Source: Tetmemena sp. SeJ-2015 (lineage: Eukaryota > Ciliophora > Spirotrichea > Sporadotrichida > Oxytrichidae). Taken from it: 64,000 bases of DNA. Each line of letters begins with the position of its first letter. Positions within the stretch are counted from its first letter, which is position 1. Below are positions 54,861 through 64,000 of this stretch, piece by piece. Where the stretch lies: positions 24,115 to 88,114 of the forward strand of contig JAJKFJ010021860.1 of NCBI GenBank assembly GCA_027382625.1, given 5' to 3'. A program made the position numbers and the translations under genes. The notes beneath the pieces were generated by a model. The model was not told the origin of the DNA and did not search any database. It saw only the letters and a list, made by a program, of their open reading frames with translations.

Positions 54861-56780
54861 TCAGAATAGTTTTCTGAAATCTTTTTCACCAATCACTTAT
54901 TTTAAGTGTTGTAGTGATCTAATTTCATCCTGATTGTTTACAGATTGCTGGAGTGCCTCGATGAGTATCTTTGTGTTCCTCTTTTTGTAAACTACTTCTA
55001 ATAGTTTCTCGACATCGAAAAGTTACTGCATCTAGAGTTTCTTCATTCCTTGGATGATCTAACTCTTCGATTAGTTACTTACTGCCATGTACACTGATTG
55101 GAGGATACCTCTGGTCCTGGAGCTTCTGCCTCTCATCTATTAATACTGACTCTCAGAGTTTATGTTACATGAGATTATTACTTTGGCGTCTTGTCTGAAT
55201 CTAGTGTTGTACCCGCAGCATTCCTCTGGGCTGAGCATCAATACACCAGAGTGCCATTGCGAAATCTCATCTAAGTTTTCTATAGTAATTCCCCTCTTGA
55301 AGTTAGTAACTCCTATCTACCGAATTATTTTTTCATACTTGTCATGCGTGTCCTTCTCACAAAAGATAATAAGTGGAGTGTGCTTCGCATGCTTTTCTAT
55401 ATACTTGATAGTGTTATGACAAACTGTCCTAGCTCTGATTGCTTATATTAAAGAGATCTCTAGATCTCCTCAAGGTCTTGTGTATATCCCTGATCACACT
55501 ATTCTACTTCAACTGGGAAGGAGAGATCTTAGTTTTCCTTAAGAGTCATCTTACTTGGATGATCATTTACAATCTCCAGAATCACGAAGTTTGACTAAAG
55601 GTAGTGGAAGCATTGAGTGAAGAGGTCTTAAGATCCCAAATTCAAACACATTTGTCCCCTAAATGACTATTTGAAGGGAATGCGTTGTGAATGTTCTAAG
55701 TCAATACTCAATCCACTAACGACGATACAGGGAGTTGATTCTTACTATCCTAAAATATGTTCTTGAGATCGATGCTTCAAACTTGATGCCTGAGGAGGAG
55801 GTATCGTTAACGTTCATAGAAGTTGTCAAAATTCGCTTGAGCACCAAGAATGAGGGCTTTATTGCACTCGTGCCTCAGTATCAGCTAATCATGCTTATGA
55901 TCAGGTATACCAGATGCAAGTGCGGAAGATGAGGCCACTGACGATAAGTATGATGGTGAGGCAAATTCTAAGCACGATTAAGCCGCTATAGTGCTTGGTA
56001 TAAGTTGTGTTGTGATCATCCACAGACCATTTCAACAGTTTCTCAGTATTTCGACGTGGCGTGCTCCATTAATCTTAAACTTCTACTCTCTTTCTTCAAA
56101 GTCTTTTGATTACATCGTTCCAAATATGATTTTGTTTGCTCTCTATTCTGATTCCTCAACTTCTTTGACAGAGCCTCTAATGGAAGTTAGTCTTTGTATG
56201 GTGGATTTCCCTCATCACAGTGGGGTGTGGTCACGCAGATTCGATAACTTGACTAACTAGTTCTTGTTTTTAAAAGTCCTTAATAGATTGAAGGATGAGC
56301 AGACATCGCTCCAGATGGGAGCTTTCGTGTTTATCCTTAATTTATCGATCGCAAGAATAGAAGTGTCTTGCATCCTTACGCAGCACTAACTAAGCTCATA
56401 ACGAAGATAACATAAAGGAACTCACGAAGTACTTAGACTTTGGATTGTCGACTCCTGCTATAAGTTTCTAAGGCAGTCCATAGAGTTTCTTATGAAGCTC
56501 TGGCCAGAAGAATAATTTTAGGGATATACAATTTTGTGATTATTTATACAGCTCACATAGCACTTGGAAGCCTAGTTCATTTTATGTACTGCTTCTATAG
56601 GAAGCAGAGGTTATTCAAGTTAAGTGTTAATCTGCTTCGCGAATCAAGGTTAAATACTCGACTAGACGACCAAATGAAGATGCTCGAGTTCCCAGAATGT
56701 CGTTATCTTGTAAGTACCTGTTAAGGGTGAGTATCATTTATCTAAACTTTCCTATGTGAGCCATCACACTATCTTCTGAA
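54861..56780 (-). CDS. Helicase-like (SF2) protein, C-terminal part
   Basis: Minus strand, ending at TGA 54863-54861. The C-terminal region reads AKHTPLIIFCEKDTHDKYEK, IIRQIGVTNFKRG, SGVLMLSPEECCGYNTRFRQ, DAKVIISCNINSESQYQQMR and GRSSRTRGILQSVYMAVSN. The last resembles helicase motif VI (QxxGRxxR), with a preceding motif V-like segment. Upstream blocks separated by IESs include SSYRICVTTPHCDEGNPPYK, LILRHECNKALILGAQANFD, FWPELHKKLYGLPQKLIAGV and DNDILGTRASSFGRLVEYL. I see no Walker A in this window, so the ATPase core may lie further upstream or be scrambled. Helicase identity rests mainly on the motif VI region. Confidence 0.5.
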
Positions 56781-57119
56781 CATTGGTAATCAGAAATGGA
56801 TAATGAATGGTATTAACCATTTTCCTTCATGTGGAAGTTGCCAATGTCTTCAGACTATCCGGGAAGTGGATGTTCGCATACTTTATTAAGTTGTTAAAGC
56901 TTATTCTACTTTAAAATTTTATGTAAGCTTCGTCTTCATAATTCTTTTATATTGATACTAAAATTATTATAAATCCAAATTTAAATAAAGAACTTAAATG
57001 AGTTAAGATGGCTCCGCAAATTTATATTTGGCTTGATTTTATTTTTGAACTTTGATTTAGTATTCTGAGGCTTATTAATTATAGTTCTCCAAGATAAATT
57101 TGGAGACTTTAATTTACTG

Positions 57120-57540
57120 GAGACTACATTTCGGGCTCTTTGTCGCTAAAGAAGATAATTTCGAGGATTAGCTTATTTGCTTATTTATATAGCCAATCTC
57201 TTCTATTACTTTATAGAAAGTTGTGATAAGAATGAGTTGCATTCTCAGCTCGTCGTCGACTCTTCTACATCATTCGTTGAAGGCAACAGTACCTATATTC
57301 TATTATAAACTTTTGTCATTTGCATTCTGGCTTATGAAACTCCATATATCTCGCACTCAAGCATCATAGTCCTGAACGGCGAGGAGAGATGGTTTTTTGA
57401 AGAAAGATGTGATAGCTAGGAAACTTCCTTCAGTGGAGTTAGCCTTGATCCGCTATTCTGATGATTTTTGTGGAAGGAGGGTTGTTGACTTCATCATCCG
57501 AATAGAGGCTAATCCAAAGACCTCCTTAGTCTCTAAAAAT
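57120..57540 (-). CDS. Coding-like fragments, possibly upstream part of the helicase-like gene
   Basis: Minus-strand blocks of ordinary composition: NNPPSTKIIRIADQG, GSFLAITSFFKKPSLLAVQD, and MMLECEIYGVSQARMQMTKV with YNRIQVLLPSTNDVEESTTS. The frame changes between blocks, as expected of IES-split exons. No motif identified. Assignment to the neighbouring gene is by strand and proximity only. Confidence 0.35.
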
Positions 57541-57872
57541 AATTTCAAAAAACTTAGAGATGGCTAATATACGTCATTTACCATAGCAAATGACGTTCTG
57601 GATTGTTTGGATGCAACATGTTTATTTATTTTGGTAGTTACTGTTTTGTCTTCCATCGCTGCTTAATCATCTGACATATCGGAGTCGTTCAGCTGTCGAG
57701 ATAGCGTCCCCCTGCTCCGTGTTATTATTTAATACAGAGTTATAATTAAATACACTTAATCTATTAATACTATATGTCATTACAAATCACTGTGATTAAA
57801 TTAAGTGCACAAAGTCATTATCCTATTTACTTAGATCAGAAACCAAGATAAAAAAGGCCTTTCAGCAGAAAA

Positions 57873-57953
57873 TATCACAAATAATCACAAAAAAATCACA
57901 AATAATCCACAAAATTTGAATAAAAAATCACAAAGTCCTAATAAAAAATCACA
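57873..57953 (+). repeat. Short tandem-like tract of ATCACAAA units
   Basis: About seven occurrences of ATCACAAA or near-copies separated by A-rich spacers (for example AAAAAATCACAAA). Lies in an AT-rich gap between the helicase-like gene and the GC-richer block at 58.1 kb. Confidence 0.6.
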
Positions 57954-58101
57954 GCCCAAATTTTTCAATCTTCATTCTAATAAAAGCAAGTCTATCAACC
58001 CTATTTGTGACATATAGCAAAATCATGGCTATTTACTATTATTAAAAATCAGATGGGCTAATTTAATAAGTCTCCATCCCATAAAGAAACTTACATTATA
58101 A

Positions 58102-59071
58102 ATGGATGAAAATCCATAGAAAAGGAGTGGCGAGTCTTGAGCTTAGTGCATGAGAGACGAACTGTGGACGAGAGTTTAATGAGAGTATTCCTCTAAGAAC
58201 TCTCATAGGTCGCCTTCAGATCGAGCACGATCTATATCACTACTGTCACGGAAATTTACTAAGTCACAATCATATTGTCGTTTTTAACTTTAAAATTTAG
58301 TGTGTTAGCTACATGCCACGACTCGAAGTGTGTGAACCGAGAACTTCAGGCATACTCAGGTGACAAAGCCGTACTCTTGAAGATTGTCGCGAGGTCAAGA
58401 ATAACAAGGTGCCCTAAATTATATGAGCTCTCAGTCCGATACAAGTGTTCAGGATCAGAGACGATGGGATCTGCTGAGATTTCCTCAACCTGAATGCGAT
58501 TCGGAACACAGAAGGGCGGGGTCTCTTAGAAGCCCACAATTTCCGACCAATCCGGCACTAAGTTCTTCAACCGTGCGCATGCACCTCCAGCAGTATGACT
58601 GTCGCACATCGTAAAGACAACTAAGATCAGCAGCGAATGAGCTCAGCCTCCGGAAGGATCGCTATAAGATGCGATTTTTACTTCTCTCTCAGATCGAGTG
58701 GCTTTTTCAACTCACAAGCCTCCTGTCATCTCAAGTAAATATATCGATGATCTATACCTAAACGTAATTTATAATAAGAGATGAAGAACGGAACCTCCTA
58801 GGCTCATTGAGCAGTCAGGCTTAAGGTGTTCAAAGCAAGACGCTAGAAGCAGAACCCTCCCCCAGTTGCTTCACTGAAAAGATTCAAGAACTCAGATGGC
58901 CCTGGTTCAGCTCAGAAGCATTCCTACCAATCCAACGTACTTATGATTGACGCTTCAGCTACACAATCACTACATACTCAAAGCCAAGATGGGCGACTTA
59001 AGGTCTGCTCAAAGATGAGGTTTTAACCTTTTGAGGGGTGTGGTGTTCAATTAAAGTTAAATCCAGCTTGA
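58102..59071 (+). CDS. Uncharacterised coding-like block, unusually GC-rich
   Basis: Composition shifts to far more G/C than the flanks. Plus-strand frames read GTQKGGVSQKPTISDQSGTK, TVAHRKDNQDQQRMSSASGR and, best, VFKARRQKQNPPPVASLKRF followed by SDGPGSAQKHSYQSNVLMID and LKVCSKMRFQPFEGCG, ending at TGA 59069-59071. Frame changes between blocks imply IESs. The part before 58490 could equally be read on the minus strand (EEISADPIVSDPEHLYRTES). A possible initiator is ATG 58102. No family recognised. Confidence 0.33.
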
Positions 59072-59493
59072 TATTGAGCGTTTTTCACAAATAACTACTG
59101 AACTGATTGAATCGGCTTTATTCATTGTGCAAAAGCTTATTCTATATTGTTTGTCTCGCATGATATTTTCTCATATTAAAGTTTCATGAAGGCTCTTATC
59201 TTCACATTATTGGCGTGAGTTGTATTGATTCTTCAGAGGGAGAAGTAGGGTTCAATTGGGGTTTATTTCTGGGTGGTGAATAAGGAGTGAATGAAGATGA
59301 AAGCCTTATTTTGCAAGTTCTTTCGCATTAAGGAAGTAAGTCTTGATCCTTCTAAGTATGAGTGAACCGTCTGGGTTATGTCGAGGACGATCGAGAGTTT
59401 CTTTATTATGCTAGAAGATTTCCAGAATGAAACTCCTAGTTAGATAAGTCCAGGAAACTATGTCAAGTAAGCTACTTGAGCGCCTATATTTAT

Positions 59494-60383
59494 TCAGAAC
59501 TTGAATACAAAATAAACTTCCAACTCGTGCCCGCAGTTTTAGAAGGTGGGGAATGACACAACAATAGCAGCAGTTTACTAAGTTACTGGTGATTTAGTCT
59601 GATGGAGGATGATATAATTCTGGTTAGGTCTAGTATTACTAGGATAAGTCTGCTGAGCTAGGTTGAAGCGACTGTAGACATCGCAAACCTCATCTACAAA
59701 AAGAAGTTCTCTCTTTTAGTCTATGGCATTTTGAATGAGCACAAGCATTTCTTGCTCTAGTAGCTTACATCTTGACCTTTTCTGCCTTGGGATTTGATAA
59801 GCTTGAGGTGACGATGATTTTCAGCTCTTTCATGTGAATTCCTTAAATAAATATAATACACTCCCCAACTCGTTGTATAGAAGACGAGAATAACTGATTG
59901 TGGGGCATTTCCCTGATGGAGAACAATAACGAGCTCCTCTCTGCAGAGCTCATGCCAGCCTATTATCAATTACCAGTGTTCTATATGGAAAAATCCATAT
60001 AAGACTCCTTGATGTTTTGCTACGGGGTGTCACTGCAGATTTTCCTTTTTAGTAAGCGAGGTTCAATGGAAGTTTTCCTCCTTTATGCAATTGCTTCTTG
60101 ACAGTGATTTCTTACTACTCTTAGGCTGAGACCTGTAAGCTCGCTAATTTTAGAATAGCTGAAGTAAAGTAAACTCTCGCTGGTAGGGCTCATTGTCCTG
60201 AAGCGAAGAAGTAAGACCATATCCTCGACGCTTCTTACTTCTTTGAAAGCTTTCAAATCTGAAGCCTCTGATTAGTTTCCTCTTTCGAGTCTCTCTAAAA
60301 TACAGAGAAAGGTTAAGCATTGGAAATTTAAAACAATTTAGAAAAATCAAATTAATTGATTGATTGATACTTTCAGCACTCAT
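59494..60383 (-). CDS. Unknown protein, minus strand
   Basis: An ATG at 60383 (MSAESINQSINLIFLNCFKF) opens a basic region, FRFESFQRSKKRRGYGLTSS and LQDNEPYQREFTLLQLF. The better-supported C-terminal block reads CKLLEQEMLVLIQNAIDQKR, ELLFVDEVCDVYSRFNLAQQ and TAAIVVSFPTFQNCGHELEV, ending YFVFKF at TGA 59496-59494. The two blocks are in different frames, so one or more IESs lie between (around 59830-60060). No domain assigned. Confidence 0.4.
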
Positions 60384-60410
60384 GTATAGTGCTTCTGTAT
60401 TGATTTTTTT

Positions 60411-60608
60411 AAAGCGATTTTATAGCAAATTTTATAGCGTTTTATAGCCATTTATAGCGTTTTTAATAGGCTTTTTAGCGATTTATAGCGTTTTTATAGC
60501 GATTCTTTATAGCGATTTATAGCGATTTTATAGCGAATTTATAGCGATTTTATAGCTCATTTATAGCGCATTAATAGAGCTTTTGTAGCGATTTATAGCG
60601 TTATTTAA
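60411..60608 (+). repeat. Degenerate minisatellite, unit about TTATAGCGATTT
   Basis: Roughly 17 imperfect units of 10-13 bp built on TTATAGCG (TTTTATAGCGATTT, TTATAGCGTTTT, TTTATAGCTCATT and so on). It begins right after the start of the unknown minus-strand gene and fills about 200 bp. The unit period is near one DNA turn, and each unit carries the core TAGCG. Confidence 0.85.
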
Positions 60609-61374
60609 TCGTAGAAATTCTTTATCTTTCCTCATTATACTCTTTTCCCTCAAAAGTAGCAAGAGAAGATTTGTAAAAATTTAATTGTCATCAAGATCAT
60701 CACTTAGCTCTTGCTGATAAGTATCAATAATCAAAGATAGTAAATGATGCTATCAATGATATTATAAGGTTTGATTACTTAAATTCCCCTTGGGGATCAA
60801 GACCAGAATCCCCCCAGGATGAAGACTGGCTTATAAATTGATGGTTGGAAAATTTATTAAAGCATGCTTAAGTCTAAGCATTTACTGCTTCTATCTTTAT
60901 TTGACAAATGCAACTTTTTTTTAGACGAAGAATGCATTCATCGTTCGCTTACTACTTAGCGCTCAATTTTAAATGCTTAAGCTTGACTCAAGTCAAACCT
61001 TTCAATTTTCATACTTCGGGAAGTTAGAGTGGATCGCAAAAATTGCAAGATGATCGAGGCTCAATGCATTGGAGCATAATTTCAATATAAAAATTGAAGA
61101 GGTGTCAAATCATCTTAAAAAGAAGACTTACAAGATTCCTTTTGCGATGTGCTTGTGTCTTCTAGGTTCATCAATTGTCGAATGGGCAGAAATAATTAAA
61201 ATTATAGCATAAAAATATTATTTAAGTTATGTTGAGGTCGTAGTCGCATCGATTAAACTTTTGATCGTCACTTAATTTCTATAAAATTTTACTAATTCTT
61301 GATTTTAAAAAGTGAATCCTGTATTTTTATTAAAACATATTTTGAATTTAAATTTAAATTCCCCCTAGAATTTT
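60609..61374. other. No gene recognised
   Basis: AT-rich on both sides of a less AT-rich patch (about 60960-61150). No frame on either strand looks conserved, and no repeat or RNA gene was recognised. Confidence 0.4.
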
Positions 61375-61512
61375 TAAAATAATGTAGAGTTTTCTTCCGG
61401 GAAATGGCTCTTTTAAGTTCAATTGAAATCTGCCTTGGATGGTTTCACCTGCTTAGAATTCATACTTCTCTAGATTTATGATGAAGTTTCCTCCCTTGAA
61501 TTGTGGTTTGGC
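61375..61512 (-). CDS. Isolated arrestin N-domain coding segment
   Basis: Minus-strand frame AKPQFKGGNFIINLEKYEFQ continuing AGETIQGRFQLNLKEPFPGR and KLYI. This is the first beta-sheet of an arrestin N-domain, closely matching arrestin D (KVQYFAGETIQGVIHLQLEQ). Neither an ATG/Met-Gly start before it nor the following arrestin strands are adjacent. It is exactly the part absent from arrestin F, 6.6 kb away on the same strand, with helicase-like and unknown genes between. Read as a separate macronuclear-destined segment. Confidence 0.7.
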
Positions 61513-61789
61513 AATATTTTAAAACAAAAATAAAATACACATATCCACTTTTATACAATTTTTCCCCATTTTTTGAGATAGATTTGTGATTATCTTTAGT
61601 TATTTAGTTTGTTTAAAACTTGTGATTAAGCGTAATTAAATACCCTTTTGACTCGGATTGTAACCGAAAAAAGTTAAATAAAATCTTTTCCCCCTTAACC
61701 GCTCTCCTTTTTCTTTTTTTCATTTTCTTTTTTTAAATATTTTTTATGAAATAAAATATTGAGTAAGAATCAATCAGTTCTATATTTCG

Positions 61790-64000
61790 ATGGTTAAGAG
61801 ATAGAGAGGAGGAACCACTCTACTAATCTTACTTCTAATCTTTCAAGCCTAGTTATATCTTCAGACCTTGGTAGGTCTCTTGAGACTCTTGTGTACAGAA
61901 TGAGCGTGGCTTTTAAAACTAATGCAAGTTCCAGCAACAACATAACTTTGCAAGTGTAATCGATATATGCCAACCCAGCCAATTTTGTGAACCTGTCTAG
62001 TGATAGCTACTCGTATCTTGTTATCATCATAAATAATTTAATTTAGGAGAGGAAGTAAGAAAATGGAAATCATTACATTTCTCATTTATGGAATGGAAGA
62101 GTGGCATTTATTTTATATGATTTGAAAATAAGAATTTATTCGCACATGCTTTTGTTTGTGATGGATCTATTTCTCTTTCTACTTAATTTGATTTATAATG
62201 TGCAAACTACGGTGGACAAACTTTAAAACGGGAGTTATATATCCGACGGCCTGTATCAAGGCTTCTTTAATAGCTCAAGAAACAATTCAAATTTATTCAT
62301 TGTTCTCTTTGATTATTTTATTGTAAATTTGCTACCCGCTAATACATCTTAAGCATTGCTCTTCATGTCAAACAACCTACTAGTAGTGAACTAAACAGAC
62401 GCCACTCTTGCTGCTCTTTGGGATTCTAGGAACAAGGTTTGCAGGAATCTGAGATACTCACCCTAGTTAAACGGTTTTTCACTCAATTAGTAGACTCTTT
62501 CTTCCATCGCAACTCTCTTCAATATGAGCTAGGTGAGTGGATCAAACAGCTCCTCCTCTTTTCAGATTCAACCAAGCGACACAGTCACAGTCGATTTCTG
62601 GTTCAAGATAGCATCAACTATCACTACTCTTCTAAACAGTACTATAACTACTTACCAAGCTACCTTGAGCGCACCAAATACTCCCTCGACTGATAAATAT
62701 CTAAAGATATTTACACTTAAAGATAATTTAAAGAGATAATTCTGGAACGATGAGATTTTTGCAAGATAATACTCAAGATCCTAACAATACTGACGAGAAC
62801 AACTAAACCCCTTCACCTTCTCAAAATCCATACCTCGATAATGTCATTGCTTATGGATACAATCAGACACTGCTAGCTAGCTATGAGAATGTTTCTGCTC
62901 AGATACTTACACTTCTAAGATTTAATATTATATTTTTTTTTAATTTATTTATAGATTATTTCTCTTATGTAAATACGGCTTTCTTATTGCAAATATCTAT
63001 TATTTAACTTATTTTAAATCCATTTATTCCTTCTAAGAATAAACATGAACATAAAGATTCAAGGACAGTCAGTTACTTACTCAACGAACTGTAATCCTTT
63101 TTCCAGGGATGCGACAATCGACACATTGACTTCAAGATTACTAGTTAAAATATAGCAGAGAATGTCTGGCTTCACTTCACTTGCACTTTTGACAACTCTT
63201 TAAAGAGCCAAGCTAACTAAACAAGCCTCGCAATCCAAACTATTCTCTACAATTCTAATGCAAAGAGTGAAGAGCAATTAAGCACATCTGGCCTCTAGAG
63301 ATACAACATCTCAAACCTAACTTCACAGACAGTTTTCATCTCTTCAAATAACGATTCCTCAGAATAATTTGAATTTAAGTTTTTTAATTTTCTGGGCATA
63401 TCAAGGAGATCAGAATCTTTCAAGCAGTTCTTTCACGAGATACTATGAAACTTATTAGGAATCAAAAGACACCTGATGGACTAAAAGCTTCTCTTGCTTA
63501 TTACATTGGATTAACTAACGGCTTAAATCCTGTTGTTGATGATAAATCCAGACTTTTCTCTAAGCCTTAAGCTTATTTGAAATAGGTAAACGTGTATCCA
63601 AACTACAAATGGACTTTGGAGGATTCACTCCTCATCTGCAACTCTCAGCAATACTTTAATGGTAAATGTTGCGTGCCTCTAAACTTGACTGCCAATATAA
63701 GCTAACAAGAAACCGATGACTCTCTGATTATCACTTCAGGGATCTTATAGGATTCTGTTCTCAACCAATAGTCTAACTTTACTTGGAGGCTAGCATCAGT
63801 CATGCCTAACAACACTGCTTACTCAACACTTCTCAACAACTCCTTACAAAGTTAGTTAAATCTAAAGACTCTAACTTTCAGTAGGAGCTCACTCCTCAGA
63901 AATACCTCGTTTGTTCTTCAACTGAGCATTCTTAGCATTTATTCTACTCAACCTACAATTTAAAGCTACGCAGTTACTATAATTTCCCCCTCCCAAGTAT
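61790..64000 (+). CDS. LamG-domain (LamG/REJ-type) surface protein, 5' part, truncated by window end
   Basis: Paralog of the giant minus-strand gene. ATG 61790 gives MVKRQRGGTTLLILLLIFQA, a signal peptide. An alternative start at 62146 (MLLFVMDLFLFLLNLIYNVQ) also looks signal-like. Extracellular, N-glycosylation-rich sequence follows: TNASSSNNITLQVQSIYANP, ISDGLYQGFFNSSRNNSNLF. The LamG domain shows PSDTVTVDFWFKIASTITTL, ENVWLHFTCTFDNSLKSQAN, QTVFISSNNDSSEQFEF and IKEIRIFQAVLSRDTMKLI. After it come CNSQQYFNGKCCVPLNLTAN and FTWRLASVMPNNTAYSTLLN. Frame breaks at about 61855, 62750, 62930-63050, 63120 and 63400 imply IESs. It runs off the window. Confidence 0.65.

Noticed and set aside
1..64000. 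tRNA, rRNA genes or CRISPR arrays
   Set aside because: I saw no cloverleaf with consistent A and B boxes, no rRNA-like tracts and no regularly spaced identical repeats. The tracts at 57.9 and 60.4 kb are degenerate minisatellites.

Overview
This window reads as germline (micronuclear) DNA of a ciliate, most like a hypotrich/stichotrich such as the Oxytricha-Stylonychia group. Conserved proteins can be read only if TAA and TAG mean glutamine and TGA alone is stop (ciliate nuclear code). Conserved frames are also broken again and again by short AT-rich segments bounded by direct repeats of 2-10 bp. Removing a segment together with one repeat copy restores the protein frame. These are internal eliminated sequences (IESs) with pointers, and they differ from the ordinary GT...AG introns that also occur here. 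About 45 IESs are placed to the base below. Pointers vary in sequence and length, so this is not the fixed TA system of Paramecium.

Layout. 1-0.3 kb: tail of an unknown gene. 0.4-7.0 kb: three tandem FMN-dependent 2-hydroxyacid oxidase genes (+), with a METTL13-like methyltransferase gene between copies 2 and 3. 7.4-20.7 kb: a LamG-domain surface protein (+), a small two-helix membrane protein (-) and a very large LamG/REJ-like membrane protein (-). 20.9-34.9 kb: three acyl-CoA oxidase genes (+), with a Pumilio/PUF gene (-) between copies 1 and 2. 35.0-40.1 kb: two arrestin-like genes (-). 40.3-45.7 kb: a coiled-coil protein (+), an unknown membrane protein (-) and a small unknown gene (+). 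46.6-54.8 kb: four more arrestin-like genes (-), interrupted by an RIIa-domain gene (+). 54.9-57.5 kb: helicase-like gene (-). 58-61.4 kb: poorly recognised genes, two short-period repeat tracts and an isolated arrestin N-domain segment. 61.8-64 kb: start of another LamG protein (+), which runs off the end.

Two larger DNA elements sit inside coding sequence and act as IESs. One is a 503 bp GC-rich, retroelement-like insert with a 9 bp target duplication, in the giant LamG/REJ gene; a second copy lies at 28.3 kb. The other is a 622 bp MITE-like element whose terminal inverted repeats of about 115 bp begin with nine Gs; it sits in the PUF gene with an 8 bp duplication. In both cases the target duplication serves as the pointer, and precise removal restores the frame.

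Functionally, both tandem triplets encode flavin oxidases that make H2O2. Two of the three acyl-CoA oxidases end in a peroxisomal-type AKL. The arrestin-like cluster is notable because four of six members start Met-Gly, and three of these fit the N-myristoylation pattern. All coordinates are for the unprocessed locus, with IESs and introns included.
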